DNA of 64,000 nt from Evansella cellulosilytica DSM 2522 (GTDB taxonomy: Bacteria > Bacillota > Bacilli > Bacillales > Salisediminibacteriaceae): the NCBI RefSeq assembly GCF_000177235.2, contig NC_014829.1, forward strand, positions 2,728,001 through 2,792,000, read 5' to 3'. Below the pieces are notes generated by a model. It was not told where the DNA came from and did not search any database. It worked only from the letters and a program-made list of their open reading frames with translations. Every line of letters begins with the position of its first letter. Position 1 is the stretch's first letter. Below, in pieces: positions 21,921 through 32,192 of the stretch. The position numbers and the translations under genes are program-made.

Positions 21921-22577
21921 TTAATACGACATATTGCCTCTAATATTCTCGATTGCCGTTCTGCGATTTTTACTATTGTAAATTGCAGATCCAGCAACTA
22001 ATACATTTGCACCAGCTTCTATACATTGACGAGCTGTATCTGGATTAACACCGCCATCTACTTCTATATCAATATCTTTTTCAACCTTAGAAACTAATTC
22101 TTTCACTTGTACAATCTTTGGGATGACTGAAGGGATGAATGACTGCCCACCAAAACCAGGGTTAACAGTCATTAATAATATTAAATCAACATCCTCTATA
22201 ATATGATAAAGGGAAGAAATTGGCGTAGCAGGATTTAAAACTACACCTGGTTTTACACCTAAGTCTTTAATATGTTGAATTGTTCTATGCAGGTGGGGAG
22301 TCGCCTCTACATGAACACTAATAATATCTGCTCCTGCTTTTGCAAAATCCTCAATAAATAAATCAGGATTCTCAATCATTAAGTGAACATCAAGAGTAAG
22401 TTTGGTTAATGGACGAATAGCGTTTACCACTAGCGACCCCATCGTTATGTTGGGCACAAAGTGGCCATCCATTACATCAATATGAATGTAATCAGCCCCC
22501 CCTTTTTCCACATCAATGATTTCCTCTCCTAGTTTTGAAAAATTAGCAGATAAAATGGAAGGCGCAACTTTTATCAT
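21921..22577 (-). CDS. rpe: Ribulose-phosphate 3-epimerase
   Basis: Interconverts ribulose 5-phosphate and xylulose 5-phosphate in the pentose phosphate pathway. A TIM barrel of 218 residues. It has [13 protein letters not shown] at the N-terminus, [12 protein letters not shown] (metal and catalytic Asp), [18 protein letters not shown] and the C-terminal [11 protein letters not shown] with GSAIY. The SD CGGAGGT precedes the ATG. It starts 2 bases after rsgA stops, so the two are co-transcribed. Confidence 0.97.
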   Translation of the reverse strand: MIKVAPSILSANFSKLGEEIIDVEKGGADYIHIDVMDGHFVPNITMGSLVVNAIRPLTKLTLDVHLMIENPDLFIEDFAKAGADIISVHVEATPHLHRTIQHIKDLGVKPGVVLNPATPISSLYHIIEDVDLILLMTVNPGFGGQSFIPSVIPKIVQVKELVSKVEKDIDIEVDGGVNPDTARQCIEAGANVLVAGSAIYNSKNRRTAIENIRGNMSY

Positions 22578-22578
22578 A

Positions 22579-23463
22579 CTAGTACCTCCGCTTCTGTGAT
22601 TTTATCTCATCTAAAAATTGTAAGTAATGTTCATAACGATAAGTTGCAATTTCTGCAGAGGAAACTGCTTCTTTTACTGCACACTTCGGTTCATTTACAT
22701 GTGTGCACCCTCGAAATTTACAATCATTTATTCTATTTCTCATCTCTGGGAAGTAAAGACTCAAATCCTCTGCTTCCATTCCTTGAAAATCTAAGGAGCT
22801 AAAACCAGGTGTATCCGCTACGTAACCACCTTCATCTATTTTAATGAGCTCCACGTGCCTCGTTGTATGCTTCCCTCTACCTAAATGTTTAGAAATCGGT
22901 GCCGTTTCAATATTTAATTCAGGTCTAAGCGCATTTAATAATGATGATTTCCCTACACCAGATTGTCCAGCAAAAACGGAAACGTGACCGATTAAATATG
23001 GTCGAAGATCTTCAATTGTTTCCTCTACGAAAATTGATGTACTAACAACTTCGTAATCAAGACTCTTATAATAGCTCTTATACTGCTGCATTTCTTCACC
23101 TTTGACTTTTTCTAAAAGGTCAATTTTAGACATACAAATAATCGGTGAAATCTGATTTGCCTCGACATGGACTAAAAATCGGTCAAGCAACAAAGAACTG
23201 AAAGCTGGCTCTTCTGTCGAAAAAACAAGAATAGCTTGATCTACGTTGGAGATGGGCGGCCGTATTAATTCATTTTTTCTTTCATTTACTTCTAACAAAT
23301 ATCCATCCGTTTTATTTTCAGCTTCAAACTCTACCCAATCACCTACTAATGGCGTGATCTTCCTTTTTCTAAAATTCCCTCTTCCTCGGCACTGAAAAAT
23401 GCCTTCTTCATTTTCAACGTAATAAAATCCAGCCAACGCTTTAATAATTCTACCTTGCGCCAT
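22579..23463 (-). CDS. rsgA: Small ribosomal subunit biogenesis GTPase RsgA
   Basis: Circularly permuted GTPase that assists late 30S maturation. It has 294 residues. An N-terminal OB domain is followed by the permuted G motifs: SKIDLLEK (G4), [11 protein letters not shown] (G1) and DTPGFSS (G3). The C-terminal zinc knuckle is [14 protein letters not shown]. The ATG at 23463 (MAQGR) is set by GGAGG 6 bases upstream; the longer TTG frame lacks an SD. It is downstream of prkC, a kinase known to phosphorylate CpgA/RsgA in B. subtilis. Confidence 0.96.
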   Translation of the reverse strand: MAQGRIIKALAGFYYVENEEGIFQCRGRGNFRKRKITPLVGDWVEFEAENKTDGYLLEVNERKNELIRPPISNVDQAILVFSTEEPAFSSLLLDRFLVHVEANQISPIICMSKIDLLEKVKGEEMQQYKSYYKSLDYEVVSTSIFVEETIEDLRPYLIGHVSVFAGQSGVGKSSLLNALRPELNIETAPISKHLGRGKHTTRHVELIKIDEGGYVADTPGFSSLDFQGMEAEDLSLYFPEMRNRINDCKFRGCTHVNEPKCAVKEAVSSAEIATYRYEHYLQFLDEIKSQKRRY

Positions 23464-23508
23464 CCGTACCTCCAATTTTAACCAAAGAAATTCCTCCTTA
23501 TTTTTTTG

Positions 23509-25527
23509 TTATTCATATTCTTTCAGTTCTTCGTAAGTGTATTCATGCTCTGCAAATTCTTCTCCATTCACATATAGGAGGATAAATCCAGAGGCATTTG
23601 GTGCAACCGTCATAGGAATATAAAACTGTTCGTTGCTTGTAATATCCCTATCTACAACACGTCTTGGCGTACTATTATTCATATCAATAATGGAAATACG
23701 AACACTATAAGATTCGTTATCTTCCTCTTCACCTTCGTCCTCACCTAATATATCCTCTATTTCATCGTAATCTACCGGATACGGTACCGTTACTGTAATT
23801 GGCAAATCTTCAGGTTCTTCCTCTGGTTCAGGACCAAGTGAAAAGATAACCTTCACCTCTGTTTGTTCTCTTATTTCCGTTCCTCGATCAGGATTTTGTG
23901 AAATCACTCTTCCTTTTTCAATGGAGGGGTGATATTGTTCCTCATCTAAATGTAAAATTAAAAGCGGATGACTTGCTAGGGAATCAATAACTTCATCTCT
24001 ATTTAATCCGTTTAAGTTAGGCATTACAAATGTTGGCCTCTGGCTCAACGTTATCGTAACGATTGTTTCACCTGGAATGATTAACTCTCCAGCTTCAGGA
24101 CTTTGCCTTAATACTGTGTCATCATCATGGTCAGATGATTCTTCGTACTCCCATTCTATTTCTAAAAAGTCTTCTAATACCCTTTCTACCCAATCTCTTG
24201 ATGCTCCTACTACATCAACCATTGGCTCAGGTTCAATACCATCACTGACGATGACATCAACTGTATAACCAACCTTTACAAGCGTTCCTGCAGAAGGTGT
24301 ATGTGCTATTACATGACCTTTTTCTATTTCATCACTATAACGATCTTCACGATTCACCTCTAGTTCTAATTCAGTCAATATGTCATATACTTCCTCGTAT
24401 TCCATTCCAACTAAATCATCTGGTATCTCAACGTCGTCTACATGTAGTAATCTAGGAATCAGTGAAAATGCCAAATAAATGATACCAACTAAAAAGAATG
24501 CGATTAAAAGGCTTAATGTAATCCAAAATTTTCTTGTTTTTTTCTTTTTACCCTTCTTGTTCTTTTTTTCTTCTACATTGTCCTCTGTTTTTTGATGTTC
24601 AACTGTTTGTTGATTGTCATCTAGTTTTACGCCATTACCAATAACTGGAACAGCTCTAGTGGCTTCATCATCTTTGATCGGAATATGTAGCCTTTTTTCT
24701 GCATTGCGTGTGTGATCAAAAACGGTGTGAATATCAGTCACCATTTCACCTGTTGTTTCATATCGATCTTGAGGGTCCTTTGCAGTAGCCTTTATAACCA
24801 CATTTTCAACACTTTGTGGAACTGACGGATCATTATCTCTGATTAATGGTAATGTGCTTTGTAAGTGTTTAATAGCTACAGACACTGCGGTATCACCACT
24901 AAAAGGCACCTGACCAGTAAGCATTTCGTACATGACGATCCCTAGTGAGTAAATGTCAGATTTGTAGGTCACATGTCCACCACGAGCTTGTTCAGGTGAC
25001 AAATAGTGTACAGATCCTAGTACAGAGTTAGTATGCGTAATAGTAGCATCACTTATTGCTCGTGCAATACCAAAATCGGTAACCTTTGCCGTTCCCCCTT
25101 TTCCAATGAGAATGTTGTGTGGCTTAATATCTCGATGGATAATATGGTTCTCATGAGCATGTTCAATTGCGGCTGTAATTTGCTCCATAATATGTATTGC
25201 TTCATGGACATGTAGCTTACCCTTTTGTTGTATATAGTCTTTTAGTGTATATCCTGATACGTATTCCATCACTATAAAGTAAAGCTTGTCCTCTTCACCT
25301 ACATCATAAATATTGACGACATTAGGGTGAGATAGACTAGTAGCAGCTTGTGCCTCTCTACGAAACCTTTTAATAAAATCTTCATCATCAGAAAACTGTG
25401 GCTTCAGTACTTTAACAGCAACATCTCGGTCTAGAATAATATCTCTAGCTAAATAGACATCTGCCATACCTCCGCCACCAATCGGTCTAAGGATGTGGTA
25501 ACGGTCGTTAATTCTTTTATTCATCAT
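23509..25527 (-). CDS. prkC: Ser/Thr protein kinase PrkC with PASTA repeats
   Basis: Membrane kinase that senses peptidoglycan fragments and promotes germination and stationary-phase control. It has 672 residues. The kinase domain covers about 10-270: GGGG loop 17-20, Lys39, HRDIKPHN at 131-138, DFG at 151-153. A Lys-rich stretch (321-333) precedes one membrane helix at 334-357. Three PASTA domains follow (about 363-430, 431-500, 501-570), then a strongly acidic linker and a C-terminal beta domain. The ectodomain is unusually rich in Asp and Glu. The gene overlaps prpC by 4 bases (ATGA), giving a coupled kinase-phosphatase pair. Confidence 0.97.
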   Translation of the reverse strand: MMNKRINDRYHILRPIGGGGMADVYLARDIILDRDVAVKVLKPQFSDDEDFIKRFRREAQAATSLSHPNVVNIYDVGEEDKLYFIVMEYVSGYTLKDYIQQKGKLHVHEAIHIMEQITAAIEHAHENHIIHRDIKPHNILIGKGGTAKVTDFGIARAISDATITHTNSVLGSVHYLSPEQARGGHVTYKSDIYSLGIVMYEMLTGQVPFSGDTAVSVAIKHLQSTLPLIRDNDPSVPQSVENVVIKATAKDPQDRYETTGEMVTDIHTVFDHTRNAEKRLHIPIKDDEATRAVPVIGNGVKLDDNQQTVEHQKTEDNVEEKKNKKGKKKKTRKFWITLSLLIAFFLVGIIYLAFSLIPRLLHVDDVEIPDDLVGMEYEEVYDILTELELEVNREDRYSDEIEKGHVIAHTPSAGTLVKVGYTVDVIVSDGIEPEPMVDVVGASRDWVERVLEDFLEIEWEYEESSDHDDDTVLRQSPEAGELIIPGETIVTITLSQRPTFVMPNLNGLNRDEVIDSLASHPLLILHLDEEQYHPSIEKGRVISQNPDRGTEIREQTEVKVIFSLGPEPEEEPEDLPITVTVPYPVDYDEIEDILGEDEGEEEDNESYSVRISIIDMNNSTPRRVVDRDITSNEQFYIPMTVAPNASGFILLYVNGEEFAEHEYTYEELKEYE

Positions 25528-26282
25528 GCGTCAGCCACTTCCTTTTGCGTGATGCTATGACGTACAATTGCAATCGTAACATTATCTTCCCCACCTCTAT
25601 CGTTAGCCATTTGAATGAATCCTTCAGCTATCGTGTGAAGTGGCTTATTTAAAGAAAGCATTTCATTTATATCATCATCATCAATTTTATTCGTAAGGCC
25701 ATCGGAGCATAGCAGTAAAGATGATCCTTCTTCCCAATGAATTGTATCAATGTCTACTTTTATAGATGGTTCAGTACCTAGAGCTCTTAACACAACATTC
25801 TTCCTCGGATGAAACATCGCTTCTTCCTCTGTAATTTGACCAGATCGAACAAGTTCCCCTACTAAAGTGTGATCTTCCGTCATTTGCTTTAATCCAGTTG
25901 GGGACTTTAAATATATTCTTGAGTCTCCAACATGTGCGACAGAAATAAATTGGCTGTTGCAAATCGCCGCAACTAACGTTGTTCCCATACCTTCACATTC
26001 AGGATTATTTTGTGCATGTTCATATAGAGTGCTGTTCACTTCATGTATTGCATCTTCGAGCCATTTTTCTGCTTCTCCTGCAGTAAATTGAGTATCATTT
26101 TGCTTCCATTTGTTTATTAATGCTTCTTTCGTCATCTTACTAGCAACGTCTCCTGCTTGATGACCACCCATTCCATCTGCAACTAACGCAATTAATTGAC
26201 CGAGATTATCTTGTTGAAAAGCACCGTCATCTTCATTATGTGGTCTTAATTGACCTACATCTGTTAAAAAAACTGCATCCAT
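25524..26282 (-). CDS. prpC: PP2C-family Ser/Thr phosphatase PrpC
   Basis: Metal-dependent phosphatase opposing PrkC. It has 252 residues. The PP2C motifs are all present: TDVGQLRPHNEDD, VADGMGGHQAGD, HVGDSRIYL, LCSDGLTN and GGEDNVTIAIV, with the metal-binding Asp residues intact. It starts 4 bases after the rlmN stop and its stop overlaps the prkC start codon. Confidence 0.97.
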   Translation of the reverse strand: MDAVFLTDVGQLRPHNEDDGAFQQDNLGQLIALVADGMGGHQAGDVASKMTKEALINKWKQNDTQFTAGEAEKWLEDAIHEVNSTLYEHAQNNPECEGMGTTLVAAICNSQFISVAHVGDSRIYLKSPTGLKQMTEDHTLVGELVRSGQITEEEAMFHPRKNVVLRALGTEPSIKVDIDTIHWEEGSSLLLCSDGLTNKIDDDDINEMLSLNKPLHTIAEGFIQMANDRGGEDNVTIAIVRHSITQKEVADA

Positions 26283-26285
26283 CCA

Positions 26286-27377
26286 TTATCCCCTCGTTTC
26301 TTCATTACGCTCCTTTGCCCGAAGTTGTCCGCAAGCAGCATCTATGTCATGTCCTTGTTCTCTTCGGATAGTAACGTTTATGTCTCTATTTTTTAATGCT
26401 CGTTCAAAAGCAAAAATTTGCTCTTTTGGTGTACGAACATAATTCCTCTCCAAAACATCATTAACAGGTATTAAATTAACATGACACTTTATGTCCTTAA
26501 TCAGGTCGGCTAATAATTCTGCATCCTCTATCGAATCATTAACGCCTCCAAACAAACCGTATTCAAACGTTATCCGCCTATTTGTTTTTTTAATATAATA
26601 ACGAATAGCATCCATTAATTTATCTATTGGATACGCGCGGTTAATAGGCATAAGACGGGTTCTCGTTTCTGTTTTAGCTGCATGAAGTGAAATGGCAAAA
26701 TTAATCTGCATATTTTCATCTGCAAACTGATAAATTTTAGGAACTACTCCACTAGTTGAAACAGTAATATGTCTCGCTCCAATATTTAAACCATTATCAT
26801 GATTAATGGTTTTTAAAAATCGAATCAATTCATCATAATTGTCAAATGGTTCACCAATTCCCATTACAACAACGGAATCAACTCTCTCATCTGTATCATC
26901 TAAAAATTGCTGTGCCTTTAAAACTTGTGCTACTATTTCACCAGCTTCCAAGTTTCTTTTTAAACCACCTAATGTAGAAGCGCAAAAAGTACATCCTAAT
27001 CGACACCCTACTTGTGTAGTCACACATACACTGTTGCCATATTCATGACGCATAACAACTGTTTCTATTGAATACCCATCCTGAAGTTCAAATAAAAACT
27101 TAATTGTTCCGTCTTTAGAAGTTTGGTTTGTAATAGTAGATAATGTCGTTATTGAATATTCATTCGCCAAATTATGCCGTAAATCCTTTGACAAATTTGT
27201 CATCTCTTCAAAAGAAGTTACTCTTTTTACATATAACCAATCGAAAATTTGTTTTGCTCGGAACTTTGACTCTCCAATTCCCTCTATCCATTGTATTAAT
27301 TCCTCGTAAGTTAAGGAATATATAGAAGGCTTTTCGTTCGTTTTTTCTTCTTGTTTATTTTCTTGTGTTAACATCAT
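26286..27377 (-). CDS. rlmN: Dual-specificity 23S rRNA/tRNA methyltransferase RlmN
   Basis: Radical-SAM enzyme methylating C2 of A2503 in 23S rRNA and A37 of some tRNAs. It has 363 residues. The cluster motif CRLGCTFC, the SAM-binding [10 protein letters not shown] and the second catalytic cysteine in AACGQLRAK are present. A GTG further upstream is possible, but the ATG pair at 27377/27374, with AAAGGTGGAT before it, fits better. It lies between rsmB and prpC as in B. subtilis. Confidence 0.95.
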   Translation of the reverse strand: MMLTQENKQEEKTNEKPSIYSLTYEELIQWIEGIGESKFRAKQIFDWLYVKRVTSFEEMTNLSKDLRHNLANEYSITTLSTITNQTSKDGTIKFLFELQDGYSIETVVMRHEYGNSVCVTTQVGCRLGCTFCASTLGGLKRNLEAGEIVAQVLKAQQFLDDTDERVDSVVVMGIGEPFDNYDELIRFLKTINHDNGLNIGARHITVSTSGVVPKIYQFADENMQINFAISLHAAKTETRTRLMPINRAYPIDKLMDAIRYYIKKTNRRITFEYGLFGGVNDSIEDAELLADLIKDIKCHVNLIPVNDVLERNYVRTPKEQIFAFERALKNRDINVTIRREQGHDIDAACGQLRAKERNEETRG

Positions 27378-27407
27378 ATCCACCTTTATATAAGATTCTA
27401 GTATTTT

Positions 27408-28760
27408 TTAACTCTTAATGACAGAAGAAATGAAGAAACCATCAGTTGATTGTTCACCAGGGAACAACTGAATCATTCCATTTCCCTTTCCTTTACAATC
27501 ATGAAAAGCTTTTGGGAGTCTGTCCATGAGTTGGTCATCAAATTGAGCATTTTCTTTTTTTTGCACAAACTGTGTAATAACCTCGTTATTTTCTTCCTTA
27601 TCAACAGTACAAGTACTATAAACGAGCGTTCCACCTTTTTTCAATAACGGCCACACAGCTTCAAGGATTTCCGTTTGAATTTGAGCTAAACGGTTTATAT
27701 CGCCCTCATTTTTTGACCACTTCAAGTCGGGTTTTCGTTGTATTACACCTAATCCAGAACAAGGGGCATCGACTAATATACGGTCAAATGAATGTTCCTC
27801 AAATTGCCCACTCACTTGACGTGCATCTAATTGTTCTGTATTTATAATAGAGAGATTTAATCTTTTCGCGTTTTTTTCGATCAAACCTACTTTATGTTTA
27901 TGGATATCGAGCGAGACAATTTGCCCACTATTTTTCATTTTTTCTGCTATATGTGTTGATTTTCCTCCTGGTGCAGCACATGCATCTAACACTCTTTCAT
28001 TTTCTTTAGGAGATAAAGCGTGGGCTACAAGCATTGACCCTTCATCCTGTACAGTAATCCAACCATCTACAAATGGTTTCGTATTAATGACAGAACCTTT
28101 ATAAATTAAAACACTTTCAGGAATATTTTTACTTTGTTCCGCCTCAATTCCTTCATTTTTTAAAGCTGCAATAACCTCTTCTACACTAGCATTTAATTCG
28201 TTTACCCTTACAGAGTGAGTAGGGTGAGTTAAGTTAGCTAAAGCCATTTCTTCAGTTTTGTCAATGCCATATTGATCAATCCACCGCTTGATGAGCCACT
28301 CTGGATGACTCGTTTTTAGAGCAAGTCTCTCCACAGGGTCTTTAACAGTATCTAACTGAGGAAGTTCATTGCGTTGAATCGATCTTAAAATACCATTTAC
28401 CATTCCTGAAATTCCTTGATGACCTCTCTTTTTTGCAATCTGTACCGCCTCGTGTACAGCTGCCCTATCTGGAATACGATCTAGATAAACCATCTGATAG
28501 AGCGTTAGCCTAAGTAAAACAAGAACCCAAGGTTCTAGCTTTTCTAACGGTCTTTTTGAGAAAGGTTTTAAATAAAAATCAAGCAGCTTTTGATACTGTA
28601 TCGTACCATAAACTAGCTCTGTTAATAAAGGAACATCTTTTTGATTTAAATTTGACTTTTTTATCGTCTCATTAAGAAGTAAATGGCTATATGCTTGTTG
28701 CTTTTCAATTTTTAATAGTACTTCTACTGCAGTATCTCGTACATTACCTTGTTTCATCAT
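27408..28760 (-). CDS. rsmB: 16S rRNA cytosine-967 C5-methyltransferase RsmB
   Basis: Two-domain protein of 450 residues: an N-terminal NusB-like RNA-binding domain (about 1-140) and a C-terminal SAM-dependent m5C methyltransferase. Motifs are DACAAPGGKSTHIAEKM, VDAPCSGLGVI and the catalytic YSTCTV. The SD TTAGGAG precedes the ATG. It overlaps the end of fmt by 17 bases, so translation is probably coupled. Confidence 0.96.
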   Translation of the reverse strand: MMKQGNVRDTAVEVLLKIEKQQAYSHLLLNETIKKSNLNQKDVPLLTELVYGTIQYQKLLDFYLKPFSKRPLEKLEPWVLVLLRLTLYQMVYLDRIPDRAAVHEAVQIAKKRGHQGISGMVNGILRSIQRNELPQLDTVKDPVERLALKTSHPEWLIKRWIDQYGIDKTEEMALANLTHPTHSVRVNELNASVEEVIAALKNEGIEAEQSKNIPESVLIYKGSVINTKPFVDGWITVQDEGSMLVAHALSPKENERVLDACAAPGGKSTHIAEKMKNSGQIVSLDIHKHKVGLIEKNAKRLNLSIINTEQLDARQVSGQFEEHSFDRILVDAPCSGLGVIQRKPDLKWSKNEGDINRLAQIQTEILEAVWPLLKKGGTLVYSTCTVDKEENNEVITQFVQKKENAQFDDQLMDRLPKAFHDCKGKGNGMIQLFPGEQSTDGFFISSVIKS

Positions 28761-29700
28761 TTTCTCCTAATTTCATACCTTTTGACCAATCCTTCCCTGC
28801 ACCGAGAAGGAAAGTTTTTACATCCATTCTTTTTTTACCGGAAGGTTGCAACTCCCTCATGCTTAAAACAGAGCCATTTCCACAAGCAATTAGAATACGA
28901 CCTTCTTCGACGTTTATAATAGTACCTGGTGTTTCTTTCGTTGTTTCATCCGTTTCTTCTGTCCACCAAACTTTTAACCTATTGCCGTTAATAGTAGTAT
29001 AAGCCACTGGCCAAGGTGCCAAACCACGAACTTGGTTATAAATTTCTCTTGCTGTTTTATTCCAGTCAATTTTTTCTTGCTCTTTTGATATATTTGGTGC
29101 GTATGTAACTTCATCCTCTGCTTGCTCTTCAGCAACAATTGTTCCGCTTTGTATTTCCGGTAATGTTTCTAGTAATAGGGTTGCACCTAACTTGCTTAAC
29201 TTGTCATGCATCGAACCAGTTGTATCATTTTCTTCTATAGGGATCGCTTTTTGAGACAAAATATCTCCGGCATCCAATTTCTCGACCATGTACATAATTG
29301 TTATTCCAGTCTCACGTTCTCCATCAATAATGGATTGATGTATTGGTGCACCACCTCGATATTTTGGTAAGAGTGATGCATGAACATTAATACAACCTAA
29401 TGGTGGTATTTCTAAAAGTCCTTTTGGGAGTATTTGACCGAAAGCTGCAGTAATGATGATATCAGGTTGAACCTCCTCAACCTTCCTCCACTGTTCTTCC
29501 ATTTTTATTTTCTTGGGCTGAAATACTTTAATACCATGTTCTTCAGCTGCCACTTTTACTGGTGGTGCTGTTAATTGCTGCTTCCGGCCTTTCGGTCGAT
29601 CAGGTTGTGTAACAACTAATTGGACGTCGTACCCATTTTCAACTAGTTGATTTAATATTGGAACCGCAAAATCTGGTGTTCCCATAAAAACTACTTTCAT
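28744..29700 (-). CDS. fmt: Methionyl-tRNA formyltransferase
   Basis: Formylates initiator Met-tRNA using 10-formyl-tetrahydrofolate. It has 318 residues. The formyl-transferase core has MGTPDFAVPIL and NVHASLLPKYRGGAPI (catalytic Asn-His and the SLLP motif); a C-terminal OB-like tRNA-binding domain follows. The peptide deformylase gene def usually precedes fmt in this operon; here priA ends only 62 bases upstream, so def is missing from this locus. Confidence 0.97.
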   Translation of the reverse strand: MKVVFMGTPDFAVPILNQLVENGYDVQLVVTQPDRPKGRKQQLTAPPVKVAAEEHGIKVFQPKKIKMEEQWRKVEEVQPDIIITAAFGQILPKGLLEIPPLGCINVHASLLPKYRGGAPIHQSIIDGERETGITIMYMVEKLDAGDILSQKAIPIEENDTTGSMHDKLSKLGATLLLETLPEIQSGTIVAEEQAEDEVTYAPNISKEQEKIDWNKTAREIYNQVRGLAPWPVAYTTINGNRLKVWWTEETDETTKETPGTIINVEEGRILIACGNGSVLSMRELQPSGKKRMDVKTFLLGAGKDWSKGMKLGENDETR

Positions 29701-29762
29701 GTTTTAACCTCGCTTTCAATTGTAGGCTTTACCACATTCCACCATTAGGTAAATGTGCAAAT

Positions 29763-32192
29763 CTACATCATCATGTATGGGTTTGTATCGATCATGATAG
29801 ATAAATCAGATTTATTCATTTCACTTTGATACGTTTTTAACACTTCTTGTAAAACGACAGTGATATTTGGTTCAACTTTGTATTTTATCATGCATTGATA
29901 GCGATATCTATCTTTGATCCTCGGGATAGCTGATGTTACTGGTCCATATACATAAGTGTCGGGAGATACGCTAGACTTTATAAATTTGCTGATTTTTTCT
30001 GCAACACTTACAGTATTCCCAAGGTCAGTATCACTAACATGTATGAGTATAAGATAGTAGTAAGGTGGGTGACCCGCTTGCTTTCTAATCTTCATTTCTT
30101 TCTCGAAAAAAGATACGAAATCATGTTGTTTTACATCTTGAATACTATAGTGATCTGGTGTATACGACTGAATGAGTACTTCACCTTTCTTTTGATGCCT
30201 CCCAGCTCTCCCACTTACTTGCGTTAAAAGTTGAAAGGTTCTTTCTGCTGAACGAAAATCTGGTATGTGCAACATTGAGTCGGCAGCTAATACACCGACG
30301 AGCGTAATATTAGGAAAGTCTAACCCTTTTGCAATCATTTGAGTACCTAAAAGGACATCCGCTTCACCACGACCAAACTTATTAAGTAGTTCTTCGTGTG
30401 ATCCCTTTCTTCTAGTTGTGTCTACATCCATTCTAATCACACGGACACCAGACAACACTTTGTTTAACTCTTCTTCTACTTTTTGCGTACCGGATCCGAA
30501 AAAACGAATAGAGTCACCTTCACAGCTAGGACAAACATTAGGGGGTGTTTCGACATGTCCACAGTAATGACACTGAAGCGTTTGATTTGTGCGGTGGTAT
30601 GTTAAAGATATATCGCAATGCGGACATTCAGCCACATAACCACAATCCCTACAAAGAATGAAGGTCGAGTAGCCCCTTCTATTTAAAAAGAGAACGATTT
30701 GTTCTTGTTTCTCTATTCTGTTAATCATGGCCTCAATAAGCGGCTCTGAAAACATGGACCTGTTTCCACTTCGTAATTCCTCACGCATGTCAATAATGTT
30801 TACCGAGGGCATTTGAACATTATTCACTCGTGTGGTCATCGTTAATAAATGATATACAGACTTTTTTGCCCTCGCATAACTCTCGAGTGAAGGGGTAGCA
30901 CTTCCTAAAATTACAGGGCATGAGTAATGTTCACCGCGCTTAATTGCTACGTCACGTGCATGATAACGTGGTGCTTCTTCTTGTTTATAACTCGTTTCGT
31001 GCTCTTCATCTATAATAATAATGCCTAAATTTTCAAATGGTGCAAAAATTGCGGAGCGAGCTCCTACAGCTACTTTTACTTTTTTATCCCTTATCCTTCT
31101 CCATTCATCGTATTTTTCACCTTTTGAAAGAGCGCTATGAAGGACTGCCACTTCGGAACCGAAACGCTGTTTGAAATGTGTAACCATTTGTGGGGTTAAT
31201 GATATCTCTGGAACAAGCATAATCGCTTCTTTTCCTAACTTCAACGCTTTATCAATTGCTTGGAGATATACTTCTGTTTTCCCACTACCTGTCACACCTC
31301 TTAGTAAAAACGTTTCATGTTTATTATTTTCTAGTGTGTTTATAATTGGACTCAATGCGACTGTTTGCTGTTCGGTTAGAGGTAGTGCACTCGTCCTTTT
31401 ATATTCCCTTCCTTTAAAAGGGTCTCTTCTCATTTCAACCTCTTCCTTAATGAGTATCTCCTTCTCAACTAACGTACTGATGGTACTTCTTGACGTTGGG
31501 ACTTTTTCAATGAGATCAACTACTGTAACTGTTTCAAAATGATTAATAAAATACTGCACTAATTCCTTTTGCTTTTTAGCGTTATTAGGTAAAGACTCAC
31601 AAATTGAATGTAATTCAGTGATTGTCATATTTGGTTTTACTACAGTTCTTAATTTTTTCGTTTCTTTTGAACTTACTACAGGCTTTATATAAAGGAGTCG
31701 AGATTTCACCCCATTTAACAGCTCTTTATGTTCTCTTGGACCCGACTTTTTAATTAAGTCATTCCAATTGTACGTTTGCTCTTTTGACGAAAAAACTTTC
31801 TTTATATATGGAGTTAAATCATTCATATCGGCATCTTGATGTAACATAACAAGCTTATTATATTTCGCCTTCATTGCAGCAGGAAGCATTACTTGCAGTA
31901 CATTAATATGAAAAGACAGTGTTTTCTCCTTCAACCATTGAGCTAATTGTAGTAATTCACTCGTTAATGGAGGCTCAATATCGATTAAATCTGCTATTGG
32001 CTTCAGTTTCGATTCATCAACCGAACTATTTTTGTTCACTTCGATGACAAACCCTTGTACTTTCCGAGGACCAAACGGTACAACGACCCTCATTCCAGGT
32101 AACACGATATGCATTAACGTATCTGGCACGATATAATCAAATAGCCTATCTGTATTATTCGTTGCCACATCAACTATCACTCTTGCAATCAT
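29763..32192 (-). CDS. priA: Primosomal protein N' (helicase PriA)
   Basis: Superfamily 2 helicase restarting collapsed replication forks. It has 809 residues. An N-terminal DNA-binding part (about 1-270) precedes Walker A GVTGSGKT at 299-306, DEEH, and two zinc-binding clusters with the CxxC pairs CRDCGY, CPHC, CHYCGH and CPSCEG. Motifs V/VI are GTQMIAKGLDFPN and QVSGRAGR. Its ATG overlaps the coaBC stop by 4 bases. Confidence 0.97.
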   Translation of the reverse strand: MIARVIVDVATNNTDRLFDYIVPDTLMHIVLPGMRVVVPFGPRKVQGFVIEVNKNSSVDESKLKPIADLIDIEPPLTSELLQLAQWLKEKTLSFHINVLQVMLPAAMKAKYNKLVMLHQDADMNDLTPYIKKVFSSKEQTYNWNDLIKKSGPREHKELLNGVKSRLLYIKPVVSSKETKKLRTVVKPNMTITELHSICESLPNNAKKQKELVQYFINHFETVTVVDLIEKVPTSRSTISTLVEKEILIKEEVEMRRDPFKGREYKRTSALPLTEQQTVALSPIINTLENNKHETFLLRGVTGSGKTEVYLQAIDKALKLGKEAIMLVPEISLTPQMVTHFKQRFGSEVAVLHSALSKGEKYDEWRRIRDKKVKVAVGARSAIFAPFENLGIIIIDEEHETSYKQEEAPRYHARDVAIKRGEHYSCPVILGSATPSLESYARAKKSVYHLLTMTTRVNNVQMPSVNIIDMREELRSGNRSMFSEPLIEAMINRIEKQEQIVLFLNRRGYSTFILCRDCGYVAECPHCDISLTYHRTNQTLQCHYCGHVETPPNVCPSCEGDSIRFFGSGTQKVEEELNKVLSGVRVIRMDVDTTRRKGSHEELLNKFGRGEADVLLGTQMIAKGLDFPNITLVGVLAADSMLHIPDFRSAERTFQLLTQVSGRAGRHQKKGEVLIQSYTPDHYSIQDVKQHDFVSFFEKEMKIRKQAGHPPYYYLILIHVSDTDLGNTVSVAEKISKFIKSSVSPDTYVYGPVTSAIPRIKDRYRYQCMIKYKVEPNITVVLQEVLKTYQSEMNKSDLSIMIDTNPYMMM

